A DNA stretch of 64,000 nt, taken from Reticulascus tulasneorum (lineage: Eukaryota; Ascomycota; Sordariomycetes; Glomerellales; Reticulascaceae). Location of the stretch: positions 1,054,001 to 1,118,000 of the forward strand of contig LSAX01000006.1 of the NCBI GenBank assembly GCA_001557505.1. Direction: 5' to 3'. Both the position numbers and the translations under genes were made by a program. The stretch's first letter is position 1. Each line of letters starts with the position of its first letter. The notes beneath the pieces were generated by a model. It saw only the letters and a list, made by a program, of their open reading frames with translations. It did not search any database and had not been told where the DNA came from. This document shows positions 32,292 to 43,094 of this stretch, piece after piece.

Positions 32292-33551
32292 TTCAGCTCT
32301 TCCTTCGAAAAACCCAGACTTTTTTTTATTTCATTCATCAAATGCCATCTTTTGCTCGCAGACTCCGAAGTTGTTTTGGCGCAGGAGAAATATCTGAGCT
32401 GTAATCGTAATATCAGATTAGGTTGTTTTGGCTAGCTCTCGCTATATGCATTTGTCCGTATGTTTATGCCAGTTGGGCATTGAAGTCCAGTGAACCAATA
32501 TGTACATGCATAATAATGCAAGTATCGAGGTATAAGCTCTCATAGACCCCAATCCACGAACATTTAGTGCAGAGCAACGTGTCTTTAAATCATTAAGTGT
32601 GATGTAGGAACCGACAGGTATATTTCAGTCTAGCACTTGCAAGAGCATTGCTTTCTGGTCAACGCGCTACATAGCATTGGTTAACTTCCACCCTGAGCTG
32701 TTAAGGACAGGACTTAACGGTCCCTCTCGGCGCCACGAAGCTATGGGATTTCACCACTTTATTGGTCACAGCAAGACAAGTAAAGGTGACGGAATAATCT
32801 TAAGAATTGATTTCGTCAAGTTATACAGAATGCCTCTCGCATATAGTATTCACAGACCCTTCAATGTTTGGCTGGCCGCCCCATTGATACACCCTCATCA
32901 CCAACATCAGGAATCGTTGTATGATGGTATTGATGAGTTCATATACCTGGAGACGAGCTTAACTAAAACTCTGAGATCTATTTCTCTCCTGATCTACATT
33001 CGATACTAATATCATATCATATTTCCCACGGCATCTCCCGCTCATCCCATCCTCAAGCCCCTGATGCCGACACTAGTCGGATTCCTCGCATTGCAACGTC
33101 ATCACCTCACGCGTATACCAACAAATCAAATCACCTCATTCCCAGCCATCGAATGTAGTAGACCAATAGCATCCCACATGGTTCGATCTCTAGGGCTGAA
33201 GGCACGCTCGCATTGCCAGTGCTGATGCGGGCTTTGTCAGATGCTCGGATGGATCCGACGGCCACAATGCTCGCATATATGAAGTTTCAAGCACGCAGTG
33301 TTGCGTGGACATCAGGTTGAATCCGAAAGCCCACGCGCTTCTTTCTTTGGTTTGTGTATCGTATTCTGGTGCTCTAGGTCCGCGATGTATCGTTCTTTTG
33401 TTCGATATATATCGTGCCCGTCGACGAGTGTCAATGGGTTTCGCAATGAAACTTTGGAGCATTCATTCTATTCATCTTCTACCGTTCGGAATCTCTTAAT
33501 TTCTTAATCGCCAACTCAATTTGCGAGGCTTTTGATAACGTTGCTGCAGAC
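32292..33551. other. Intergenic, no supported gene
   Basis: A 110-codon frame at 32677-33009 has no recognisable content. The right part is the likely promoter and 5' UTR of the RTA1-like gene and the left part the promoter of the EngB gene. Confidence 0.5.
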
Positions 33552-34525
33552 ATGGCCGAAGAAGATGTTGTCTGGATGTACAATCCGTCCCTCGCGCTGG
33601 CGATACTGGCTACCGTCCTGTACGGCTTGATCTTCTTCGCTATCTTCTATCTCACTGTCATCAAGTACCGTGCTTGGTACTTTGTCTGTGTCGTAGTCGG
33701 CGCAGCAATCGAGGTCGTCGGCTACGCGATGCGGAGTTGGTCTGCGAAGGAGCAAACGAGGCTGGTGTGTTAAACCCCTCGCTAACTTATATCTCAAAGT
33801 TACATCTAGCACAATGCTGACGATCTCTCTACCAGGTGCCATTCATAATAACCCTGTCGTTCATCGTTATCGCCCCCGTCTTTGTCGCCGCTGGCAACTA
33901 CCTCCTCATCGGCCGCTTGATCCGCGCTGTCCTCCCGCCGACGCGCCACAAGGTGTTCAGGATGCCGGCTCGCTTCCTCACACGATTCTTTGTGACATGC
34001 GACGTCATAAGCTGCCTTATACAAAGCTCCGGCTCCGGCATCGCCTCTTCTGACAACTGGACCGGCCCCAATAAAGATATCGGCACTAATGTTTTGATCG
34101 GCGGGCTCAGCTTCCAGGTGGTGACGTTTGGAGTCTACTTGTGCATATTTGTCCGGTTTCATTACCTGGCGAATTCCATGGAGACTGAGATGGCTCCTCG
34201 AGGTTGGAGAAACGTTGTTAAGGCGGTATATGTTTCGAGTTTGCTGATTATGGTAGGCCATCATCTTGAAGGATTTTCTTGCTTCGCTGACAGCATCGAA
34301 TAGCTACGATCCATCTACCGAGTTGCTGAGTTCGCTGAGGGTATCGAGGGTTATGCATTTACCCATGAATGGATCTTCTGGGTGTTTGAAGCGCTACCGA
34401 TGCTGATCGCCATTGGCGTCTTCTGCCTTTGGCATCCAGCCAGATTCCTCGGCAGGGATGACGGAAAGAGCCTTCGCTCGAAGGATCGTATTGGCGCAGA
34501 ACTATTGGAGAGACCTAGGGTATAA
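33552..34525 (+). CDS. RTA1-family multi-span membrane protein
   Basis: Fungal RTA1-like family (lipid-translocating exporter type), usually seven membrane spans and associated with resistance to sterol analogues and membrane stress. Three exons, 33552-33764, 33836-34252 and 34304-34525, all phase 0, give about 283 residues, a normal size. Spans are visible at ALAILATVLYGLIFFAIFYL, WYFVCVVVGAAIEVVGYAMR, PFIITLSFIVIAPVFVAAGN, the FFVTCDVISCLIQSSGSG segment, LIGGLSFQVVTFGVYLCIF, VVKAVYVSSLLIM and WVFEALPMLIAIGVFCLW. The family motifs are the VVGYAMR and the conserved Asp in FFVTCDVISCLIQ, followed by RSIYRVAEFAEG before the last span. It is convergent with the Zn2Cys6 regulator. Confidence 0.93.
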
Positions 34526-34781
34526 TTGACCCGAAGGTCAGGAAATCTAGACTGGATGGATCAATTGTTAGAAGGAAGAGGCTCGGGGTATGATTGTAGA
34601 TAGTCCTTACAGTTGATTACCAGAGGTGTGCTTGTAGCGGAACAGTTATAGTTGGAATTCCATTTGTTTCCATACCAACTAGCAGTGCTGGATCTACTGG
34701 TGGATAATAGTCCTATGGCGCACGGTGTTAGCTTCACTTCCTGTCTACATATAATCCAATTTAGATTGTACCACTTGGCAT

Positions 34782-36353
34782 CTAATACTTGAACAGAAAG
34801 GCCGCAGATTCCATATCTACCATGTCATCAACCCTATAGTCCATCTCCGTGTCCATCTCCGTCGACGACTCACTACCCTGTCCCGGCGAATCCCAGATGA
34901 TGTGCGGCTCGGTACCGTGAATCACGTTGCGGGCGAAGTTCAGCGGCCATTGGATGTATCTTTGGTACTTCTGCGGTAGGTTCTTTGCCGTCCGCTCCAG
35001 CCAAAGGAGCGTAATCTTCTTCCGATAGGCGATAGATGGCTGGCTATCGTTGTACCCCGTCTCGCCTATAATGTAATCCATGAGGAAGAAATGGGAGAGC
35101 AAGAGCTGGGAGGTAAAATTCTTCGGATCGCAGAAGATGACGAAATCCTCGTTGGTCATTTCGCCGAAGCGATTGTATAAACATGCAAACTTGCCGTACG
35201 CTATTTGACGAGTCAGCAGACCGTGAGATCTCGAGTGCGTGCCAGACTAACTCTCGTTGTCGCCTTCCATTGCCATTTGTATCACTTTCTGAACCTCAGC
35301 GAGATAGTTAAGCTCGACGGTGCTTCTGCACAGTGGTGCGAGAGCTCTAATGCTGACTAGATAGCCATCGACAATACCCCAGTTCTTGAGAGCCCGGCCG
35401 CCTTCCTCGACCAGCTTCTGGAAACTGTCCACATGGCCCTCGCGTGAGAAACTCCTGAACGCAGAATCCTCGAAACTGGGCATTGCTTTCGTAGCAACGA
35501 TATGGCCTTGACAAGGATTCAGCACTTGCGCCGGTTTGAGAGCCAATAGGGGATGGGAACTTACATCCTCGAACCATGGATACGAAATCAAACATGCCTT
35601 CTGGCATGTACGAGGACTGGAAAGTCAAAGCCATAATCGTTGCAAAAGCAGCATCGCCGTCGACCTGCGATAGATTTGGCTTCGAAAGCATCGTATTAAG
35701 AGACTTGATTGCCTGAACACGATGGTCTAGTGCTTGAGAGGAGTAGTTCCCTGGTACGCAGAGGGTCAAATGAGACGCCCCGAGACCAAGCATGGCATGG
35801 ATCAAGAAGTCATACTATATTCCAGGTTATCATGATGGCCATGCAGTCGGAAGAATAGACTTACAGAATGCGACATCCTTGTCACATCTCTCCAGATCTC
35901 ATCGCCACCAATTGGCAAAGGTGGATAGGCAGCCAGAATGAAATGCTGGAAGAACCGCAAATCATCCAGACTGAAGCTGGTTGGGGTAGACTGCAGTGCG
36001 TTGGAGGGACTGGGAAGCTGTGATGCCGCTGTCTTTGCTTGAGGATACTCGCACAACAGACCGATTCGCTTGCAGTGGTAGCACTCAGGCAGGTTCTCCT
36101 GGCACTTCACCTTTCGGCGTTTGCAATTGTAGCATCCATTCCGGGACTTCGTGTGTCCTTTCCTGGGAATGGGCCGCCTTCGTACCCGCACTGGTATATT
36201 CTCGGCCCCTGATGATAAGTTCTCACTCGTTGACCTTGGCTCCGAGGATTGCTCAGAAGGCACCCCCAAGAAGTCAACTAGCAGCTCGTTGTCGCTCATA
36301 TTTGGGGCGGATTGGGGCGGATTGGGGCGGATTCGGGCGGATTCGGGCGGCAC
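34782..36353 (-). CDS. Zn(II)2Cys6 transcription factor, UPC2-like
   Basis: Fungal binuclear zinc-cluster regulator. Exons (minus): from the start to 35865, then 35814-35565, 35506-35252 and 35200-34782, phases consistent. The preferred start is the ATG at 36299 (MSDNELLVDFLG), giving about 452 residues; an in-frame ATG at 36353 would add 18 residues encoded by a 10-bp repeat. The zinc cluster KSRNGCYNCKRRKVKC and then ECYHCKRIGLLCEYP supplies the six cysteines, preceded by a basic stretch. SRNGCxxCKxRRxKC-type spacing and the following FxxHFILAAYP region resemble sterol-uptake regulators (UPC2/ECM22 type). The rest matches the fungal-specific factor domain. The sterol role is an inference, strengthened slightly by the adjacent RTA1-like gene. 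Confidence 0.88.
36304..36350. repeat. 10-bp tandem repeat at the start of the zinc-cluster gene
   Basis: Units of ggggcggatt or cgggcggatt repeat about 4.7 times immediately 5' of the preferred ATG (36299). The period is not a multiple of three, so each unit gained or lost shifts the frame between the upstream ATG (36353) and the main one. Confidence 0.95.
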
Positions 36354-36365
36354 ACTACTTCAAAG

Positions 36366-37002
36366 ATGCTAGGGTACCCGCAGGGCGAGCTTGATATTTC
36401 ATATCGTCAAGAAACTTCCAAGATATTGGCGTAAGAGGTGACGTTTAAGACGCGTAAATCACCAGAAGTATCATATGCGGAGTAATATCGTCCCGACTTA
36501 TTCTAAAATAAAAGCTTCAGCGGACCGCTTTAGTTGTGCCGAGTTAGCTCCAAAGTAGGGAAGTGCTCAGTATCAGCCATGCATGCAGAGTACCCCTGAA
36601 ACTTTTGGCGGGATGGTGCTATATTTGGGTGCCCTGAGTGACTTCATAGGGCGTGGGTTTCTCAGCCGCACCATAGCTAGACATCTGAGCTTCTCAACTC
36701 GACTCCTTCCACTTGACGAGACGAATCGATACTGCAAGACATGAATTATAAATGCTCCTCGGGGTAAAGATCGTCATCAGGTAGTATTATTAATTCACAG
36801 CCACCGCTGCAAGGCTGATAGGATACGCCGTGCCAAGGAACCCTAAAAGTTCCTTCAACGACGAATGACTCTCTTATTCGTTCCGCATCGTACAGCATAT
36901 GCCGTGAGAATTCCACGCAGCCCTACCACCCAAACGTATCCGCAGATCATTCGGACAACCCGAGTCCATCGGTCAAACAAGCCTGCAATCGACTGAAGCT
37001 GC
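36366..37002. other. Intergenic, promoter of the zinc-cluster gene
   Basis: No supported gene. It contains the upstream region of the zinc-cluster regulator and the 3' UTR of the next minus-strand gene. A minus frame of 83 codons at 36855-37106 overlaps the end of that gene out of frame. Confidence 0.5.
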
Positions 37003-37702
37003 CTAGAGCTCCCACTTCCTCTCTTCTTCAGCGGTGTGAGGTGGGCTCCATGGCTTTTGGAACATGAGGGAGATCTCTTGGCCAATGAGAACGCCATAAA
37101 AGGCAACTAGGACTGCCAGATCAGTGATCTGATGATCAATGGCGTAGCTGGTCTCTTGTCTCCGGAAAGCTGCGCCGTTCATGCTGATCTGGTTGAGGGA
37201 GACCAGCTTCAAGGTTGTCATCACCAAGCTCAGGATCCAGAATAAGAGGTTCGCAAGTTGCCAACCTCGAAACTTTTCGTGAATGCCACGGGTTCCTTGC
37301 ATGACCACTGACATAATGCTGCCAGCGTAGACGAAAGGCAGCAGCCCGAGTCCGTTGTTGATCCGTGCCAAGCCAGCAAGCTCGACTGATTCCATGAGGA
37401 CGATGACGGCGACTGAGAAATAGTAGACACCCAAGTGTGCAAGTCTCTGCCATCGTCTCTTGACTTGATAGCGAGGCAGCTGGTCCGCGAGAGGGGTTCG
37501 AATGAGTAGGGGGAAGATCACGAGTCCGAATACGATGCGTGCCCAAGCTGGCAGAGGGACGAGGACGACGTCAAAGAAGCATTGCGTGGGCAGAGACGAA
37601 ATGTCTGACGAGGTACTCTGTATTCGTCAGTCTTGTTTCTGGTTGCCACCATCTGGCCGGGCTACTTACGAAGTCCTCCGGACGGTTCTTGCAAAGCTGC
37701 AT
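37003..37702 (-). CDS. Small multi-span membrane protein of unknown function
   Basis: Two exons, 37702-37670 (encoding MQLCKNRPEDF) and 37617-37003, in phase, about 215 residues. Exon 1 is tiny and precedes a consensus GTAAGT donor. There are five hydrophobic spans: ARIVFGLVIFPLLI, GVYYFSVAVIVLMES, LLPFVYAGSIMSVVM, LLFWILSLVMTTLKLV and DLAVLVAFYGVLIGQEI. The luminal-looking N-terminus LPTQCFFDVVLVPLPAW and the spacing of spans resemble the first transmembrane domain (TMD0) of MRP-type ABC transporters. There is no nucleotide-binding domain nearby, so a solo TMD0-like protein or a fragment are both possible. I do not recognise a named family with certainty. Confidence 0.7.
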
Positions 37703-40418
37703 GGTTTCTTATGTCGATTTCGTCAATCCGGCTGACTTCTTCGTACGTTACCAGGAATAGAACTTGCCCTTTGGGCACAAGAACATGAAAGAGACGTTCA
37801 TGAGTATTATAATACCCTTCGTCATCTAGGTAGTCCGGCGCAGGCGCACGGAGCTTCCCGGGCGGGTGTTTCGAGCAGCGTCATTTTGGGGAGGGGAAAC
37901 GGCCTAGATGCACATCAGTTTGACTTTAAGGGATGTTTCACATGATGTGTTTTGAGTTCGCCTTAGAAGTTGTTCCGCTCGGGAAACTTCTCAGAGGCTG
38001 GCTCCGTTCAGTGCGCCTCCTCACTAACGGGATAAGTCGTATCAAAGGATGCAACTAAAGAGGACCTAGACCAACCGCTGAATTGTCTTTGCGCTGGCCT
38101 TCCAATCCAGATCCCGTGGACGCAAAGCGTATGTACCAACCACGCTTGCACCGCAACACGCAATCTTGGAGCTGGCCGATATTACAAGTACTTACCAGTT
38201 GGGGAATTTCCATTTACGTTTTTGGATGTCTGAAAGGGTTGTATTAAGCTCAGCGCTGCCACAGGAGCTCTGTGTGGCAGAAGAAAACAGGACAGGTCGA
38301 CAAGAGTTTAGCAGGTCCCGAGCGCATGGACTATCGTAGCGTTCAAAAGTGGGTTGACGCAGTTGTTGAACTAGGGGGTTTTCAAGGAGTCTACTAGTAC
38401 TGGAAGTGTCTCGCACCCACTTAGCTGCCGTAGTTCGTCAGATGGATCTCATAGATCATCTTGTAATCTGTCCTTGCTTATGTAGTAGTTCCCCTAGCAG
38501 TTGAGCTGTCAAGCAGGGTGGTCATAGCTCCGCATTGAAGCATTTTCTGTTGAGCCCTGCACCACTACGACGACTAAGCTGACGGTCGTCTCCCACCATT
38601 CTGACTGCATATGAACGTTGCTCTATATGTCTATTATCGGGTCGCCGTAGGGATGGTAGGGGTTAAGGTAGGCTATTGGGACATTACGGACGAGGGCAAA
38701 ACCGACGCACTTGGGCTTGGCCTAGTTATCCTGATGAGCCAAATTTAATAGCTGTTTGGGGACGATTTTTCTCGAATGGGAGAGCTTGCAATCGGCCAGA
38801 GGATGTAATTACTGTCCATATATGTGATTAGTGAGAGCGTGCGAAGTAAACCGCACTTATTAGTTTGCCATCCAATCGGCTTCATCGGCAACGCTAAACA
38901 TGTAATCTAGAGTGCGAATACGGTACTACATTTGCTGAAGAATCCAACAATCTCCCTCTGGGAGAACCGGGCGGGCTTGGCGGAAGATGGGACATGCCTT
39001 ACACATCGCATTTAAGTTATGCTGTAAGCCAGCTCTGGGGTTTCCATACAACCCAGCAGCAATGAAATGCCGCAGACCCGACACATAACCTACCCTCGGG
39101 GTAGATACAGCCATCTGGGTACGGAAACCCCATTTCACTCCCTCGTGTCTGCCTGTATGCTGATAGGTCGTGAGCACGACGACACATCCTTGGCAGCCTC
39201 TTGTTCGGTTGCCAAGGTGAATGTGTGCTGCGTCGACCAGTCTATTCAAAAAGCCCGTCAGCATGCATGGGAACTAACTGCTGGACAAGCCTGCTGCATC
39301 ATGAGACTCCTGCCGTAGCTTGCTGATAATTAGGTTATGGGTCATTTCTGGAGAGGCTTCATTTCAAGTCTAATAAGATGGCGGGGTGATGGGACGAAGC
39401 CAAATGCTACATCATCAAACGGCGATACGAATAGCGAACCTGGTGGAGAGTGGATTTGCTGTACCCTGCCAGCCGAACTTCAATTTCTGTTGATTTCCAA
39501 TCCCGCATCTGCGGCGCTCCCTCAGGGCGCAGCTTCCACCACTTCTTTGAATTGCGCAATGGTACCCCGTCCAGTACCCCGGGATTTGTTAGAGTGTGCT
39601 GAGGGTGTTGCGAGGCGATCATGCATATACACAGATTACACAGTACGTAGTAGACAGATGCCTGGAACCAACATGTTGGACTTGGACACATTGGGCTGCG
39701 CAGAGCAAAGCACTGAGGCACCCCATGGCAGGGAGCTAGAAGTCCCTAAGTCCCTAAAATCCGCCAGATACCCAAGTCGTCCATTAATTACGTAGGTAGG
39801 CGGGGCATGGGTAGTACACATTTCCAAGTAAACAATTAATACCTTGATTCGGCTAGTCTCAGCTTGAGCTCTCCAGGCTTCATAATTCCACACCTACTAC
39901 GGACTACTAGGCCGAGACCGCGCGAACTCGGTAGCTTGGGGTACCTAGTAGGTCATTACCTTCCCTGCGATGCTCAGAGGCACAGGCAGTGACCCTAATA
40001 GGCTACCTTGCCTTATGGGGTTCTGCGCATAGAGTGCTGACGTGCCTCCAACTCGACAGGCAACCTTACCTATTAACTACCTTAATTACCTAGGAACTCC
40101 GACGGGAACGGATTTTGTACAGACCCCCCCCCCCTACCCTCTCTTCTCAGCCCCCCCATCACTAGTGCATCCTTCTGCCTGCCTGGGCAATGGGCTGCGA
40201 CACCAGACCATCTTAATTAGGAGGAGCTACTACGTAGTATCATATTGCCCAACACAAAGAGCTTCCTTCCTTACCCCAGATTCCTTCCTTCTCCTCCACA
40301 AAAAAAAGAGCGTCATTACACATACCTCACTCTTCAACAGCTTTGGCATTTTCAATAGCCTCATCGCAGTTCTTTACCCACGCCCGCATTACATTCTTCT
40401 TCGGAATTAGCAGACACG
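37703..40418. other. Intergenic, 2.7 kb, no supported gene
   Basis: Frames up to 152 codons exist (39337-39795) but have no motifs and overlap others. From about 39780 to 40090 the sequence is dense in TACCTA, CCTAGGTA and TACTACG-type words. Then come a C run (near 40125-40135) and pyrimidine-rich tracts leading to the acyl-CoA synthetase start; this is its promoter and 5' UTR. Confidence 0.5.
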
Positions 40419-42692
40419 ATGGCCTACAAAACGGGATTGATGCCCCTGTACCCTGTGCACAAGCCGCCATACACCATCGAGTCGCCAGGCTACCAACCCG
40501 TCGAAGGCGAGACCATTCCCCGCCGCCACGCGCGTGCCAAAGATGGTCTCATTACTACACCTGCTCCGGGCGTTAACACCATCTACGATATCATTGTGAG
40601 GAGCGCCAAAGAATACGGCACCAAGGATGCTGTCGGCAGCAGGAAGCTGGTCCAGATGCACAAGGAGATCAAGAAGGTCAAAAAGTTGGTCGATGGCGAG
40701 GTCCGCGAGGTCGACAAGGAATGGCAGTACTTCCAGCTTTCAGAATACAGCTACATGACCTATTCCGAGCTTCACACATACGTCTTGCAGCTGGGTTCTG
40801 GCTTGAGGAAGCTCGGTCTGTCCAAGGGCAGTAGATTGCACGTATTTGCAACAACTAGGTATGACCCCCCATCCGCCCCTATCACCTCGTCCTGCCCGCT
40901 CGACCAGCCAGCCTTGCCTTGCCTAATACTGACCCTATTTTGAAAAGCGTCAATTGGCTCTCGCTGTCGTCAGCATGCGCCTCACAGTCGATGGCCATCG
41001 TCACGGCCTATGATACCCTCGGCGCAGCCGGAGTCGAGCATTCCCTTTTGGAGACAGACGCCGATGCCATGTATCTCGATCCTCACCTTCTCAAGACCGC
41101 GAGCGCCGCCTTGAAAAAGTCCAAGAACGTGAAGTTTGTCGTCTACAACGATGTCTCTCACTTTTCCGACGGTACCGAAGTGGAGGCATTCAAGAAGTCG
41201 AATCCTGAAATAAAGATCCTGAGCATTAGCGAGCTGAGAGCCCTGGGCGAAGAAAACCCAGTGGATCCCGTGCCACCGCAACCCGAGGACTTGTATTGCA
41301 TCATGTACACCTCTGGGTCCATGGGCACCCCCAAGGGCGTTCCAATGACTCACGAAGCGATTGTGGCCGCCGGTAAGCCGATGTCTGCGATCCGCGCAAC
41401 TCTGCTCAATGCTAACAACAGGCCTAGTCACCGGTCTCTGGATCTGCGTGGAGGAGTGTGTCAGTTACAAAGAGCACGTGCTGGCTTACCTACCCCTCGC
41501 CCACATTTTTGAGCTCTGCCTCGAGAATCTATTGCTGTTCATCGGCGCTACAATCGGTTATGGTAATCCTCGGACGTTGGCCGACGCATCCGTCAAGCAT
41601 TGTGCTGGTGATATGCGCGAATTCAGACCCACGGTCCTGGTCGGCGTCCCTCAAATTTGGGAAACCATCAAGAAAGGTGTGATTGCGAAAGTGAATTCTT
41701 CCGGACCCCTGATCAAGAACCTCTTCTGGGGTGCCTACAACTACAAGACCTTCATGGTAAACAACAACCTTCCTCTGGCTAATGTCCTCGACCCTATCGT
41801 CTTTGGCAAGGTTCGCCAACTGACTGGCGGTCGTCTCCGCTTCATTATGAACGGCGCTAGTGGTATTGCAGATGAGACAAAGCACTTCTTGTCTCTTGTT
41901 CTCGCACCTATGATGGGAGGATATGGCTTGACCGAGACAGCAGCGAACGGGTCCTTGGGGTCGCCCTTGGAATTCACCGAGGACGCCATTGGTCCCATCC
42001 CAGCTGGCATCGAGGTCAAGCTTGTGTCCATCCCTGACCTGGGCTACCTTACCACGTCTAAGCCACCCCAAGGCGAGATTTGGATTAAGGGTAAGGCGGT
42101 GGCAAAGGAGTATTACAAGAACCCCGAAGAGACCGAAAAGACCATCACGCCTGACGGATGGTTCAAGACTGGCGACATCGGTCAGTTCAACGAGGTCGGT
42201 CATTTGAAGGTGATCGACCGCGTCAAGAATCTTGTCAAGATGCAGGGTGGTGAGTATATCGCGCTCGAGAAGCTCGAGGCCGTGTACCGCGGCTGTAAGT
42301 TCGTCCAAAATATCATGATCCAGGCCGATGAAGCCCACGCTCGGCCAATCGCTGTTGTTGCGCCAAACGAGAAGACTCTCGCAGAGGAGGCGAAGAGACT
42401 GGGTGTCGATGAGCACAGCATGCATACGGACGCGAAAGTCAAGGATGTAGTCTTGAAGGAATTGCTCGCCAACGGCAAGAAAGGTGGCCTCGCGGGCATG
42501 GAGTTTGTGGCTAATGTTGTGCTGGTCGAGGACGAATGGCTTCCCCCAACCGTAAGTGCTCTTGGAGTCTCGAATGATTGAATGCGACTGACTTTCTTAC
42601 TCTAGGGGCTTGTCACTGCAACACAAAAGCTGAACCGAAGAGCTATCAGGGAAGCTTACAAGCAGCAAATTCATGACGCGTTCAAGGATTAG
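40419..42692 (+). CDS. FAA1: Long-chain fatty-acid-CoA ligase (Faa1/Faa4 type)
   Basis: ATP-dependent activation of long-chain fatty acids to acyl-CoA for lipid synthesis, beta-oxidation and import. Four exons, 40419-40858, 40948-41372, 41422-42551 and 42606-42692, with matching phases, give about 693 residues, the normal size. The AMP-binding signature YTSGSMGTPKGVPMTH lies at about residue 285. It is followed by AYLPLAHIFEL, MNGASGIADETKHF, GYGLTETAANGS and PDGWFKTGDIGQFNEVGHL (hinge/ATP motif). The motif DRVKNLVKMQGGEYIALEKLE precedes the C-terminal AMP-binding domain. The N-terminus MAYKTGLMPLYPVHKPPY resembles yeast Faa1/Faa4. The last exon, TQKLNRRAIREAYKQQI, is short and conserved. Which of the several fungal Faa paralogues it is cannot be decided. 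Confidence 0.95.
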
Positions 42693-43094
42693 ACGACCTG
42701 TGCAGGAAACTATGTATAACAAACCACTTGGGCGTTGGAATTAAAGCTCGAGGATTTTCTTCGTCTAGCAGTGCAGCCAGCCTCTTGACCTATATACCTT
42801 ACCTTTCATTGCTAGATATGCCATCGAAAACTACGTTTCAAATCCTGTCAGCAATCCTCACTTCGGCGAGTTTGAGGCGAGTTGATCATTGGTCAAATGA
42901 CATAAGCACCGTGACCTGTCCCGTTTGATGGGGCCTAGGCGAGATATGATAATCTAACCCCATTGAGGAGTGACTCTCGAATTATGACACCGATCTACCG
43001 AGCGCCGTGCTCACGGAGTAGCTAGGTTACAAAGAGGCAGGCTTGCCGTAGTAGAACCTATATATCCAAAGAAGCTCAACAGAGCCCACGCCTA
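42693..43094. other. Intergenic between convergent genes
   Basis: A 400-bp interval with 3' UTRs of the acyl-CoA synthetase and the deubiquitinase. Nothing else is visible. Confidence 0.55.

Noticed and set aside
33178..33200. ggttcgatc resembling a tRNA B-box
   Set aside because: No A-box or folding stem at the right distance.
33806..34264. A 152-codon minus frame over the RTA1-like gene
   Set aside because: Antisense shadow; the plus strand gives the seven-span RTA1 pattern.
41529..42425. A 298-codon minus frame within the acyl-CoA synthetase
   Set aside because: Shadow of the sense exon, which holds all the conserved ligase motifs.
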